Source of the DNA: Curtobacterium sp. SGAir0471
Lineage (GTDB): Bacteria; Actinomycetota; Actinomycetes; Actinomycetales; Microbacteriaceae
NCBI RefSeq assembly: GCF_005490985.1
Contig: NZ_CP027869.1
Location: 2,790,001-2,854,000, forward strand
Length of the DNA stretch: 64,000 nucleotides
Reading direction: 5' to 3'
Part shown: positions 1 to 7,461 of the stretch, piece after piece
How positions within the stretch are numbered: the first letter of the stretch is position 1
How the letters are laid out: every line of letters begins with the position of its first letter
Program-made: the position numbers and the translations under genes
Notes under the pieces: model-generated
Databases searched by the model: none
Told to the model about the DNA's origin: nothing
Seen by the model: only the letters and a program-made list of their open reading frames with translations

Positions 1-369
1 ACGGCGGTGTCCGAGGTCACCTGGGCGGACTACCCGCTCATGGCGAAGGCCGCCAAGCTCGGCATCAACACGCACATGGGCGCGCTGTTCGGGCTGACGA
101 ACCAGGTCGTGCTGCTCCTGGCGGCGCTCGGGATCGCGGCGATGGTCGTGTTCGGGTACGTCATGTGGTGGCAGCGCCGACCCGCCGGTGCGCGCTTCGG
201 TCGCACCCCGGCAGCGGGAGCGCTGGCCCGGGCCCCGTGGTGGGGCACCGCCGCGGTGGTCGTCGTCGCCGTCGGCCTCGCACTGCTGCTGCCGGTCGTC
301 GGGGTCACCCTGCTCGGGTTCCTGTTGGTCGACGCCCTGGTCACCACGTTCGGTCGCCGCACTGGGTGA
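1..369 (+). CDS. PepSY-associated membrane protein, C-terminal part
   Basis: The reading frame is open from the first base, so this is the 3' end of a longer gene that starts outside the window. About 122 residues are visible. They begin with a short polar stretch ending in GINTHMGALFG, followed by a membrane helix ending in VMWWQRRP and then two further hydrophobic segments. That pattern is typical of the C-terminal half of PepSY-associated membrane proteins (iron-regulated or peptidase-propeptide-like), which usually have four or more helices. I infer an inner-membrane protein of unknown substrate. It converges on hxlA and ends just before a perfect hairpin. Family assignment is from motif recall only; the exact role is not visible. 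Confidence 0.6.
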   Translation, partial: TAVSEVTWADYPLMAKAAKLGINTHMGALFGLTNQVVLLLAALGIAAMVVFGYVMWWQRRPAGARFGRTPAAGALARAPWWGTAAVVVVAVGLALLLPVVGVTLLGFLLVDALVTTFGRRTG

Positions 370-372
370 CCC

Positions 373-426
373 CCTGACGGACGGGAGGCCCGTGGCGGTG
401 TCGCCACGGGCCTCCCGTCCGTCAGG
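373..426. terminator. Perfect 25-bp hairpin, copy 1 of the GGACGGGAGGC repeat family
   Basis: Arms 373-397 and 402-426 are perfectly complementary over 25 bp with a 4-nt loop (gtgt). It sits between two convergent stop codons (369 and 436), so it can serve both strands as a terminator. No T-tract follows. It is the longest perfect member of a family seen at eight intergenic places in the window. Confidence 0.8.
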
Positions 427-435
427 TGGTGCGGA

Positions 436-1074
436 TCACGCGGAGGCCGGCTCCGAGATCGCGTCGCGCAGCGCAGACGCGGCGGCAGCCACGTCGTCAG
501 CGCTGTAGATCGCGCTGCCGGCGACCGCGATGCGGGCGCCCGAGGCCTGCACGGCCTCGATCGTGTCGGTGGTGATGCCGCCTGCGACCGAGAACGGGAC
601 GCCCGAGGCCTCGCCGTCGCGCAGGAGGGTCTCGAAGGTGAAGCCCTCCTCGGCCTGCTCGTCGAGGCCGGCGTGCATCTCGACGAACGCGGCGCCGAGT
701 GCGACGACCTCCTTGGCGCGGGCGACCTTGTCCGGCACGCCGATCAGGTCGACGACGATTCCCTTGCCGTGCGCCGTCGCGGCCTTCACCGCGCCGGCGA
801 TGGTGGAGTCGCCGGCGACGCCGAGCACGGTGACGAGGTCGGCACCGGCCGAGAAGGCGATGTCGGCCTCGAGCTCACCGGCGTCCATCGTCTTGAGGTC
901 GGCGAAGACGACCTTGTCCGGGTGCGCCTCCTTGATCGCGGTGATCGCGGAGAGGCCGGCGCTCTTGATCAGCGGGGTGCCGAGCTCGATGACGTCGACG
1001 TACGGCGCAGCCTTGCCGGCGAGGTCGAGGGCGGCCTCGGTGGTCAGGGTGTCCATGGCGAACTGGAGCTGCAT
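436..1074 (-). CDS. hxlA: 3-hexulose-6-phosphate synthase
   Basis: Condenses formaldehyde with ribulose 5-phosphate to give 3-hexulose 6-phosphate, the fixing step of the ribulose monophosphate pathway; cytosolic. The 212-residue protein is the usual length for the stand-alone enzyme. It shows the orotidine-phosphate-decarboxylase-like barrel signatures: MQLQFAMDTLT at the N-terminus, DLKTMDAGELEAD near residue 60, GADLVTVLG near 80 and SVAGGITTDT near 165. The ATG was chosen because GGAAGGA lies 8 nt upstream and the protein then starts exactly at the first strand. It lies 86 bp downstream of hxlB in the same direction, so the two are probably one operon, used here more likely for formaldehyde detoxification than for growth on C1 compounds (inference). 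Confidence 0.93.
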   Translation of the reverse strand: MQLQFAMDTLTTEAALDLAGKAAPYVDVIELGTPLIKSAGLSAITAIKEAHPDKVVFADLKTMDAGELEADIAFSAGADLVTVLGVAGDSTIAGAVKAATAHGKGIVVDLIGVPDKVARAKEVVALGAAFVEMHAGLDEQAEEGFTFETLLRDGEASGVPFSVAGGITTDTIEAVQASGARIAVAGSAIYSADDVAAAASALRDAISEPASA

Positions 1075-1160
1075 GGTGGGGTCCTTCCGGTGGTGGTTCG
1101 TGGGGGTGTCGGTGGCGGTGGCGGTCACGTGCGGCACTGCGTCCGGTGCCGTGCTCGGCG

Positions 1161-1733
1161 TCACTCGAGGTTGGCGTGCCGCGGCCACAGGTCGTCGGCG
1201 GAGTGCCCGCTGCGCTGCCAGAGCGCGTGGAACAGGGCGTCCCCGAGCAGCGCGACGCCCTGCTCGAAGAGGCTGCCGGCGTACTGCGCCGAGGCCGTGC
1301 CCGAGCGGTCGGTCTTCGTCGCCGCCGGGAGCACGAGCGTGGCGGCGGCGACCGCGGACAGCGGCGAGTCGTCCGTGGTGCTGACGGCGAGTACCTGCGC
1401 GCCGACCTCGGACGCGGTCCGGGCAGCCTGCACGATGCCACCCGTCGTGCCCGAGCCGCTCGCGACGAGGAGCAGGTCGCCCTGCCGGATCGCAGGCGTC
1501 GTGACCTCGCCGACGACGTGCACGTCGAGCCCGAGGTGCATGAGGCGCATGGCGGTCATCCGGAGTGCGAGGCCCGAGCGGCCGGCGCCGTGCACGAAGA
1601 CGCGGTCGGCGTCGGCGAGCAGGTCGAGAGCGCGCTCGAACGGCCCCGGATCGGCGCCGCGGACCGTCGCGATGAGGTCCTGGAGTTCGGCGCCGATCAG
1701 CCCGAGGGCGTCGGCGGTCGTCGTGGTGGCCAT
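1161..1733 (-). CDS. hxlB: 6-phospho-3-hexuloisomerase
   Basis: Isomerises 3-hexulose 6-phosphate to fructose 6-phosphate, the second step of the ribulose monophosphate pathway. The protein has 190 residues, normal for the family, and is a single SIS sugar-isomerase domain: VFVHGAGRSGLALRMTAMRL near residue 45, VGEVTTPAIRQGDLLLVASGSG near 75 and a C-terminal DALFHALWQ helix. A GAGGAG ribosome site precedes the ATG. It is the first gene of the hxlB-hxlA unit and is transcribed away from a LuxR-type regulator across a 111-bp gap that contains a perfect palindrome, which points to control by that neighbour. Confidence 0.92.
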   Translation of the reverse strand: MATTTTADALGLIGAELQDLIATVRGADPGPFERALDLLADADRVFVHGAGRSGLALRMTAMRLMHLGLDVHVVGEVTTPAIRQGDLLLVASGSGTTGGIVQAARTASEVGAQVLAVSTTDDSPLSAVAAATLVLPAATKTDRSGTASAQYAGSLFEQGVALLGDALFHALWQRSGHSADDLWPRHANLE

Positions 1734-1789
1734 GGCGACGATGCTCCTCGTGCGCTGTGGGCGCCGCCGCTCCCCAGGCAGGCGGCTCC

Positions 1790-1826
1790 CCCACCCGATC
1801 GGGTGGGATCATCCGTCCGGGTGGGA
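1790..1826. promoter_or_regulatory. Putative operator between hxlB and its LuxR-type neighbour
   Basis: CCCACCCGATCGGGTGGG (1790-1807) is a perfect 18-bp palindrome. Its half GGGTGGG is repeated at 1820-1826, about two helical turns from the copy at 1801-1807. The cluster lies just upstream of the -10-like TAGGTT (1831-1836) of the regulator and about 60 bp from hxlB, so it could control both directions. Binding by the neighbour is inference. Confidence 0.5.
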
Positions 1827-1844
1827 CGGGTAGGTTCGGTCTCC

Positions 1845-2684
1845 GTGGAGACGGGAGCAGGTCTGGGGGCGGCGCCGGCGGCCAGCCGCATCGCAGCATC
1901 CGAGCACGCACGGACCGTCGCGGAGCAGGCCGACCGCCATGCCCTGACCCTCGAATCGGTCCTGGCCGCGCTGCGGTCCCCTCGCTTGTCCGACGCCGCT
2001 GCCCGGGCCGAGGCCGTCGAGATCGCCTCGGCTGCGCTCGTCGAGCTCCGCACCGTGACCGACCGGCAGCGGAGCACCCTGCTCGAACCGGTGACCGGAG
2101 CGTTCTCCCGGCTGCGCGCGGACCTCCGCCCGCTCGTCCGGTTCGGCGACCTCGACGTGCAGTTCGTGGAGCCGCCGGCGACCGGCCGTGCCCTGCCCGG
2201 CGACGTCGCGCACAGCGCGCGAGCCATCGTCCGCACGGCCGTGCTCGCCCTGGTGGACGACGGGGTCGCGCGACGTGTCCGCATCCAGTGGGACTGCGAC
2301 GGGCGGAACCTGCTCATGCAGCTCCGGGACGACGGTGCCGGCACGCTCGACGCGCACGACGACGCGGTCCGACCGATCGCCGAGCGGGTCGTCGCCCTCG
2401 ACGGGACGATGCGCGTCGACTCCACGCCTGGGTGGGGGTCGACCCTCGACATCTCGCTCCCCCTCGACCCGGCGCCGGGCGCGGTCGACCTGCCCGAGGA
2501 CACGGACCTGACCGAGCGGGAGCGCGACGTGCTGCGGCTCGTGGTGACCGGCGTGGGGAACCGTGAGATCGCCGAGGGGCTCGGGATCAGTCCGAACACG
2601 GTCAAGTACCACGTGGCGAACCTGCTCCGGAAGCACGGTGCCCGGACCCGGGCGGAGCTCGCCGCGCTCGGCGCCCGGCCCTGA
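1845..2684 (+). CDS. LuxR-type regulator fused to a histidine-kinase-like ATPase domain
   Basis: Predicted transcription regulator of 279 residues. Residues 1-90 are helical and hydrophilic. Residues 120-207 resemble the ATP-binding fold of two-component kinases: an N-box-like helix (HSARAIVRTAVLALVDD, from 123), a G1-like RDDGAGTL (161-168) and a G2-like GWGSTLDISLPL (196-207). Residues 222-279 are a clear LuxR/GerE helix-turn-helix (LTERERDVLRLVVTG, then GISPNTVKYHVANLLRKHG). No receiver domain or phospho-acceptor histidine box is evident, so ATP binding rather than phosphotransfer may be the input (inference). GTG 1845 was chosen because TAGGTT lies 8 nt upstream, as in leaderless genes here; GTG 1821 is an in-frame alternative. 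Divergent from hxlB and likely its regulator. Confidence 0.72.
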   Translation: METGAGLGAAPAASRIAASEHARTVAEQADRHALTLESVLAALRSPRLSDAAARAEAVEIASAALVELRTVTDRQRSTLLEPVTGAFSRLRADLRPLVRFGDLDVQFVEPPATGRALPGDVAHSARAIVRTAVLALVDDGVARRVRIQWDCDGRNLLMQLRDDGAGTLDAHDDAVRPIAERVVALDGTMRVDSTPGWGSTLDISLPLDPAPGAVDLPEDTDLTERERDVLRLVVTGVGNREIAEGLGISPNTVKYHVANLLRKHGARTRAELAALGARP

Positions 2685-2715
2685 CGCGGGCCGCCGTCGG
2701 GCACTCTGAGCGACG

Positions 2716-2757
2716 ATCAGGGCGTGTAAAGAAACACTTTAGACGCCCTGATACTCT
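2716..2757. promoter_or_regulatory. Palindrome overlapping the promoter of the AAA+ ATPase gene
   Basis: Positions 2716-2752 form a 16-bp inverted repeat with one mismatch around the 5-nt centre aaaca; the inner part is A+T-rich (gtaaag..cttta), unlike its surroundings. It is followed at once by a -10-like TACTCT (2752-2757), 6 nt before ATG 2764. The element therefore covers the -35 region and could be an operator for the ATPase gene or a terminator for the preceding regulator. Confidence 0.55.
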
Positions 2758-2763
2758 CCCGTC

Positions 2764-3963
2764 ATGCCGGAGTCGATCGTCGTCAACCCGTTCAAGCCCG
2801 GAGCTGGCCGAGTCCCGCCGGTGCTCGCCGGTCGTGACGGACTCCTGAGGAGCATCGAGCGGACGCTCGCCGAGACCCTCGTCACCGGCGAGGGCGGTCG
2901 GCCCGTCGTGATCACGGGCCTCCGTGGGGTCGGCAAGACCGTTCTCCTCAACGAGATCGGCCGACGTGCCTCAGGAACGCGGCGGTGGTCCGTCGTCAAG
3001 CTCGAAGCGTCACGGAACCGCAGCCTCCAGCAGGGGTTGGTCCGTCAACTGCACGCAGCACTCAGGGGAACCCTCTCCCTCGGTGCGACGGTGGTCGAGC
3101 ACTTCCGTGCTGCGCTCGGCGCCTTCCGCTCGTTCCAGGTGACGGTGGACCCGACCGGCACGTACAACTTCGGGATCAGTGTCGAGCCTTCGCCTGGTGT
3201 CGCCGACAGCGGCGACCTCGAGCGGGACCTCGAAGACCTCCTGCGCGAGGTCGGGATGGCCTTCCGGGCGATCGGCCACGGGCTGGCGATCACGGTCGAT
3301 GAACTGCAGGAGGCGCCGAAGCACGATCTCAACGCCCTCAACCTCGCGCTGCACGCGCTCGGCCAGGACACGCTCCCCGTCCCGGTGTACTTCGTCGGCA
3401 CCGGATTGCCGTCGCTCCCAGCAGTCCTCGCGGACGCGACGAGCTACGCGGAACGGCTGTACGACTACCGACGCCTCGACCTGCTCACCGACGAGGAGAC
3501 GCGCTTCGCGCTCACGGACCCGACCGAACGCGCTGGCGTGTACTGGGACTCGAACGCCCTCGAGCTCGCTGTGCGGTCGATCCAGGGCTACCCGTACTTC
3601 GCTCAAGCGTGCGGGAAGCACGTCTGGGATGCGCGCGCCGTCGAGGACTCGATCGATGCTCTCTCCGCGGAGACCGGGGTCCTCGCTGCGCGGGACGAGG
3701 TCGACCAGGGTCTGTACCAGTCGAGGTGGGACCGGGCCACACCGAAACAACGCGAGTTGATGCAGGCCATGGCTGTCGACGGCGAAGGGCCCTCGGCGAT
3801 CCAGGACCTGGTGGTCCGTACGGGCAAGACCCGCACCAGCGACCTCTCCGTCTCGCGGAACGAACTGATCAAGAACGGGCACATCTACGCGCCTGACCGC
3901 GGCTACCTCGCATTCACCGTGCCGGGGATGGCTGACTTCATCCACCGGAAGGCCAAGGGCTGA
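2764..3963 (+). CDS. Stand-alone AAA+ ATPase with C-terminal winged helix
   Basis: A 399-residue P-loop ATPase of unknown target. Walker A is GLRGVGKT (52-59) and Walker B is ITVDELQE (176-183). VPVYFVGTGLPSLP, near residue 205, is a sensor-1-like strand, and residues 330-399 look like a winged helix (RELMQAM..AIQDLVVRTGK..LSVSRNELIKNGHIY). The order matches AAA_16/ORC-Cdc6-like ATP-binding proteins rather than metabolic AAA+ enzymes. The N-terminal VNPFKPGAGRVPPVLAGRD is the usual lead-in of that group. The gene stands alone, with its own promoter and palindrome, between a regulator and a tRNA-linked acetyltransferase. Nuclease or toxin partners, seen beside such ATPases in some defence loci, are absent here. 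Function is not assigned. Confidence 0.75.
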   Translation: MPESIVVNPFKPGAGRVPPVLAGRDGLLRSIERTLAETLVTGEGGRPVVITGLRGVGKTVLLNEIGRRASGTRRWSVVKLEASRNRSLQQGLVRQLHAALRGTLSLGATVVEHFRAALGAFRSFQVTVDPTGTYNFGISVEPSPGVADSGDLERDLEDLLREVGMAFRAIGHGLAITVDELQEAPKHDLNALNLALHALGQDTLPVPVYFVGTGLPSLPAVLADATSYAERLYDYRRLDLLTDEETRFALTDPTERAGVYWDSNALELAVRSIQGYPYFAQACGKHVWDARAVEDSIDALSAETGVLAARDEVDQGLYQSRWDRATPKQRELMQAMAVDGEGPSAIQDLVVRTGKTRTSDLSVSRNELIKNGHIYAPDRGYLAFTVPGMADFIHRKAKG

Positions 3964-3992
3964 CCTGCAGCAGCCCGTTCGATGCGAGCGCG

Positions 3993-4523
3993 TCAGGCGC
4001 CGGGCGCGAGCACCTGGAACATGACGTGGTCGCGCCACTCACCCGCGATGCGGATGTACTCCGGCGCGAAGCCGTACCGCTCGAAGCCGTTCCGCTCGAG
4101 CGCCCGCTGCGACGCGGTGTTCTCCGGGAGGGTCTCCGCCTGCACCCGGTGCAGCCCGAGCTCCCGGAAGGCGTGGTCGACCGCGAGCCCGACCGCCCGT
4201 GTCGCGTGGCCCTGCCGGGTGCGGTCGGCGCGGATCCAGTACCCGAGCGCCGCGGACTGCAGGGCCCCACGGGTGACGCCGCTCAGGGTGATCCGACCGA
4301 GCAACTCGTCGTCATCGCCCACCACCACGAAGGGCACCGAGCCGCCGTTCTGCGCGGCAGCGAGCAGGGCGCCGATGGTCGCTCGCTGCCCAGCCTCGGT
4401 GAAGTAGCTGTCCGCCCGCGTCGGCTCGAACGGCCGTAGGTGGTCGGCACTGGCGCGGACGATCGCGGCGAGTTCGGCTGCATCGGACAGCTCGATCAGT
4501 CGGAGGCGGGTCCCGGTGCTCAT
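3993..4523 (-). CDS. GNAT N-acetyltransferase (RimJ/RimL type)
   Basis: Predicted acetyl-CoA-dependent N-acetyltransferase of 176 residues. The fold is spread over the whole chain: LRLIELSDAAELAAI at the start, FVVVGDDDELLGRITLSGV near residue 60, the acetyl-CoA loop RTRQGHATRAVGLAVDHAF near 100 and the late motif ENTASQRALERNGFERYG typical of RimJ/RimL enzymes. The ATG at 4523 was chosen because upstream in-frame codons run through the tRNA gene. It starts 4 nt after the tRNA-Ser discriminator base and has no room for a ribosome site, so it is probably translated as a leaderless message released by tRNA 3' processing. Substrate is unknown. Confidence 0.82.
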   Translation of the reverse strand: MSTGTRLRLIELSDAAELAAIVRASADHLRPFEPTRADSYFTEAGQRATIGALLAAAQNGGSVPFVVVGDDDELLGRITLSGVTRGALQSAALGYWIRADRTRQGHATRAVGLAVDHAFRELGLHRVQAETLPENTASQRALERNGFERYGFAPEYIRIAGEWRDHVMFQVLAPGA

Positions 4524-4527
4524 GGTG

Positions 4528-4612
4528 CGGAGGGTGTGGGATTCGAACCCACGAGACATTGCTGCCCACCTGTTTTCAAGACAGGCTCCATCGGCCGCTC
4601 GGACAACCCTCC
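4528..4612 (-). tRNA. tRNA-Ser (anticodon UGA)
   Basis: An 85-nt type II tRNA with a long variable arm. The 7-bp acceptor stem pairs GGAGGGT with ACCCTCC, the anticodon stem CCTGT/ACAGG encloses loop CTTGAAA (anticodon TGA, reading UCA), and the T arm is GTGGG-TTCGAAT-CCCAC. The 3' CCA is not encoded. It lies about 1 kb upstream of serS and is transcribed the same way as the acetyltransferase gene that starts 4 nt later. Confidence 0.97.
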
Positions 4613-4652
4613 ATGACACGACCACGTGGCGAGACGTGACCGTGTCCCGGGC

Positions 4653-4658
4653 AGTCTA
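4653..4658 (-). promoter_or_regulatory. -10 box for tRNA-Ser
   Basis: TAGACT on the minus strand, about 40 nt upstream of the mature 5' end, in the short gap after the HAD gene. No convincing -35 box is seen. Confidence 0.45.
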
Positions 4659-4673
4659 GCGGCCCGGTGTCGG

Positions 4674-5600
4674 TCAGCGCGGCAGCGTGTCGAGCGCCGC
4701 GGCCAGCCCGTCGTCGGTCACGCCACCGGTCAGCTCGTTCCCCGCGTCCACGACGTCGTCCGGGGCCTGCCCCATCACGACACCGCGGCCGGAGGTCGAC
4801 GCCCACCGCAGCATGTCGATGTCGTTCCGCCCGTCGCCGGCCGCCATGACCCGGGAGCGCGGGATGTCGAGCCACTCGCGGACGCGCTCCATCGCGGTCG
4901 CCTTCGTCACGCCCTCGGGAGCGATGTCGAGCCACGACGTCCACCCGACCGAGTACGACACCTTCTGCAGTCCCATCCGCTCGACGACCTGCAGGAAGTC
5001 CTCGGTGTCGTGCCCCGGCGAGATGACCACGACACGCGTCGCCTCGGTGCCGAGCAGCTGCTCGAAGGGCACGTGCTCGCCGTGCACGGTCATGGTGTCG
5101 TCGGGGAAGTTCCCGGAGAGCAGGAAGTGCCCTGTCTCGTCCTCGACCCCGAACGCGGCGTTCGCCAGGGCTCCGTGGATGACCTGCAGGACCTCGGTCG
5201 GGTCGAAGCGCTCGACGTGGACCCGCCGGTAGGAGCCGTCGTCCTGCCGGGCGAGCGTGAGCGCACCGTTGGCGCACACGACGTACTTCGAGCGGAGCCC
5301 GAGGCGTTCGAGCAGCGGGATCGTCATGCCCTCGCTGCGCCCCGTGGAGAGCATGACCTCGTGGCCCGCGGCCTCGGCGTCGCGGACGGCGTCGATCACC
5401 GTGTCGGTGATGACACCGTCCTCGCGCATGGTCGTGCCGTCGACGTCGAGCGCGACGAGCCACCGCTTCGTGCGCGCGGGCGCCGCTGCACCGCCGGCAG
5501 CAGCGCGACCGGCAGCAGCACCCGCCGCACCGGCGGCAGCACCAGCGACCGAGCCGCCGCCCTGCGCCGACCCGTCGACGAACCGCTCGTGGGTGCTCAT
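4674..5600 (-). CDS. HAD-superfamily (Cof-type) phosphatase
   Basis: Predicted Mg-dependent phosphatase of small sugar phosphates or cofactors, 308 residues. Motif I is [10 protein letters not shown] (about residues 40-49), motif [10 protein letters not shown], motif III the Lys of [11 protein letters not shown] and motif [14 protein letters not shown], all in family order with a type II cap. Odd: residues 11-35 form a Gly/Ala-only expansion ([14 protein letters not shown] and onward) that most relatives lack. If the true start were after it, the protein would begin near the KRWLVALD strand. The ATG overlaps the serS stop as ATGA, so the two genes are translationally coupled. Substrate unknown. 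Confidence 0.85.
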   Translation of the reverse strand: MSTHERFVDGSAQGGGSVAGAAAGAAGAAAGRAAAGGAAAPARTKRWLVALDVDGTTMREDGVITDTVIDAVRDAEAAGHEVMLSTGRSEGMTIPLLERLGLRSKYVVCANGALTLARQDDGSYRRVHVERFDPTEVLQVIHGALANAAFGVEDETGHFLLSGNFPDDTMTVHGEHVPFEQLLGTEATRVVVISPGHDTEDFLQVVERMGLQKVSYSVGWTSWLDIAPEGVTKATAMERVREWLDIPRSRVMAAGDGRNDIDMLRWASTSGRGVVMGQAPDDVVDAGNELTGGVTDDGLAAALDTLPR

Positions 5601-6865
5601 CGGGGCTCGATGACCTCGACGCCGCCCAGGTACGGCCGGAGCACCTCGGGCACGACCACCGACCCGTCGGCCTGCTGGTGGGTCTCGAGGATCGCGACGA
5701 TCCACCGGGTGGTGGCGAGCGTGCCGTTCAGCGTCGCGACCGGCGCGGTCTTGCCGCTGTCCGTGCGGTACCGGACGTCGAGTCGGCGGGCCTGGAACGT
5801 CGTGCAGTTCGACGTCGACGTGAGCTCGCGGAAGGTGCCCTGCGTCGGCACCCACGCCTCGATGTCGTACTTCCGCGCAGCACTCGTGCCGAGGTCACCG
5901 CCGGCGACGTCGATCACGCGGTAGTGCAGCCCGAGGTCCTGCATCATCGACTCCTGCATGGCGACCAGGCGCTGGTGCTCCGCCTCGGCCTGCTCCGGGA
6001 GCACGTAGGAGAACATCTCGAGCTTGTTGAACTGGTGCACGCGGAGGATGCCGCGGTTGTCCTTGCCCGCCGACCCGGCCTCGCGCCGGTAGCAGGTCGA
6101 CCAGCCGGCGTAGCGGATCGGGTCGCCGGACTCCACGAAGGACAGGATCTCGTCGGCGTGGAACCCGGCGAGGGCGACCTCGCTCGTGCCGGTCAGGTAC
6201 AGGTCGTCGGCCTCGAGCCGGTAGACCTCTGCCGCGTGCTCGCCGAGGAACCCGGTGCCCGCCATCGTCTCCGGTCGCACGAGCGTCGGCGTGATGAGCG
6301 GCTCGAACCCGTGCTCCACGGCACGGTCGAGCCCGAGGTTCATGAGCGCGATCTCGAGCCGGGCACCGAGGCCGCGGAGGAAGTAGAAGCGCGACCCGGA
6401 CACCTTGACGCCGCGCGGGATGTCGATGATGCCGAGGTGCTCGCCGAGGTCGGCGTGGTCCTTCGGCTCGAAGTCGAACGACGGCTTCGTGCCGACGGTG
6501 CGGAGGGTGACGAAGTCGTCCTCGCCGCCCTTCGGCACGTCCGGCAGCACGACGTTCGGGATCGCTCGGACGACGCGGTCGAAGGTCTCCTCGGCCGCGG
6601 TGACCTCGGCCTGGGCCTCCTTCACCTTCGCAGCGAGGGCCTGGGCCTGCTGCACGAGCGCGGCCTTCTCGTCCTTCGGCGCCTTCGCGACGGTCTTGCC
6701 GAACGCGTTCTGCTCGGCGCGGAGCGCCTCGAACGACGTGATCGCAGCGCGCCGGGCGGTGTCCGCGGACACCGCGTCGTCGACGACGGACACGGAGGCG
6801 CCGCGCGCCTCCTGCGAGGCCTTGATGAGGTCAGGGTTGTCGCGCAGGAGCTGCAGATCGATCAC
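5597..6865 (-). CDS. serS: Serine--tRNA ligase
   Basis: Charges tRNA-Ser with serine; essential cytosolic class II synthetase. It has 422 residues, the normal length. The N-terminal coiled-coil arm starts [14 protein letters not shown] and runs to about residue 100. The catalytic core shows [13 protein letters not shown], motif 2 [30 protein letters not shown] and a C-terminal motif 3 region with [16 protein letters not shown]. The GTG start is supported by TAGGAT 6 nt upstream, making a leaderless message. It overlaps the HAD gene by 4 nt and lies close to a tRNA-Ser gene. Confidence 0.97.
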   Translation of the reverse strand: MIDLQLLRDNPDLIKASQEARGASVSVVDDAVSADTARRAAITSFEALRAEQNAFGKTVAKAPKDEKAALVQQAQALAAKVKEAQAEVTAAEETFDRVVRAIPNVVLPDVPKGGEDDFVTLRTVGTKPSFDFEPKDHADLGEHLGIIDIPRGVKVSGSRFYFLRGLGARLEIALMNLGLDRAVEHGFEPLITPTLVRPETMAGTGFLGEHAAEVYRLEADDLYLTGTSEVALAGFHADEILSFVESGDPIRYAGWSTCYRREAGSAGKDNRGILRVHQFNKLEMFSYVLPEQAEAEHQRLVAMQESMMQDLGLHYRVIDVAGGDLGTSAARKYDIEAWVPTQGTFRELTSTSNCTTFQARRLDVRYRTDSGKTAPVATLNGTLATTRWIVAILETHQQADGSVVVPEVLRPYLGGVEVIEPR

Positions 6866-6871
6866 CGGATC

Positions 6872-6877
6872 ATCCTA
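6872..6877 (-). promoter_or_regulatory. Leaderless-type -10 box for serS
   Basis: TAGGAT on the minus strand, 6 nt before the GTG start of serS. Confidence 0.6.
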
Positions 6878-6895
6878 GAGGGAGCGTGTGACCGC

Positions 6896-6939
6896 CGGAC
6901 GGGAGGCCCGTGGCGACCCCGCCACGGGCCTCCCGTCCG
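6896..6939. terminator. Perfect 20-bp hairpin, copy 2 of the GGACGGGAGGC family
   Basis: Arms 6896-6915 and 6920-6939 pair perfectly over 20 bp with loop accc. It abuts the stop codon of the MarR gene (6940-6942) and precedes the serS promoter, so it probably ends MarR transcription. Confidence 0.8.
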
Positions 6940-7401
6940 TCACCCGGTCGCGTCCGTCGGACGCTCGTCGCGCAGGGCGGCGACCATCCCGCGGAGCAGG
7001 CGGAAGACCGCTGCGCGGCCCTCGTCGTCGAGACCCCTGGTCATCCGGAGCTCGACCTGCCGGACCGCGGCACTCGCGGTCTCGCGCTGTCGGCGTCCGG
7101 CCTCGGTGAGCGTGGTGGGGAGCACCTTGCCCGACGTGGGGGCGGACGGCCGGGTGACGATGCCGTCGCGTTCGAGCTGCTGCAGGAGCGTGTTCATCGA
7201 CTGCCGCGTGACGAAGGTGCCGCGCGCGAGCTCGGAGTTGGACATGCCGGGGCGCTGGGCGAGCAACTCGAGGCACGAGTAGTGCGTGACGGTCATGCCG
7301 AGCGGGCGGAGCGCGTCCTCCATGGCGGCGCGGAGGGCACTGGCGGCCTCCTTGAGGACGTAGCCGACCGAGCTGTCGAGGTCGATGCGGGCTTGACGCA
7401 T
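6940..7401 (-). CDS. MarR-family transcription regulator
   Basis: A 153-residue winged-helix repressor. The DNA-binding part is in the middle: THYSCLELLAQRPGMSNSELARGTFVTRQSMNTLLQQLERDGIV, then the wing SAPTSGKVLPTTLTEAGR. Helices at both ends make the dimer interface. It faces a VOC/glyoxalase gene across a 60-bp gap holding two copies of TGTCAGnnnnCTGACA, one of which overlaps its own start codon, so it most likely represses both genes and responds to a small ligand that the VOC protein handles or binds. Ligand unknown. Confidence 0.88.
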   Translation of the reverse strand: MRQARIDLDSSVGYVLKEAASALRAAMEDALRPLGMTVTHYSCLELLAQRPGMSNSELARGTFVTRQSMNTLLQQLERDGIVTRPSAPTSGKVLPTTLTEAGRRQRETASAAVRQVELRMTRGLDDEGRAAVFRLLRGMVAALRDERPTDATG

Positions 7402-7443
7402 GTCAGGATTCTGACACATACTGCACGTGTCAGGCATCTGACA
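7401..7443. promoter_or_regulatory. Twin MarR operators
   Basis: TGTCAG-GATT-CTGACA (7401-7416) and TGTCAG-GCAT-CTGACA (7428-7443) are two perfect 6-bp inverted repeats, 27 bp centre to centre, in the gap between the divergent MarR and VOC genes. The first touches the MarR start codon. These are almost certainly the binding sites of the MarR protein. Confidence 0.85.
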
Positions 7444-7461
7444 CAGACGAAGGAGCACACC

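Noticed and set aside
1075..1911. In-frame extension of hxlA upstream through hxlB
   Set aside because: It overlaps hxlB in another frame and has no similarity to the synthase; the ATG at 1074 has a ribosome site.
2716..4612. Genomic island at the tRNA-Ser with an integrase and attachment site
   Set aside because: No integrase and no repeated tRNA 3' end were found; the only unusual gene is the AAA+ ATPase.
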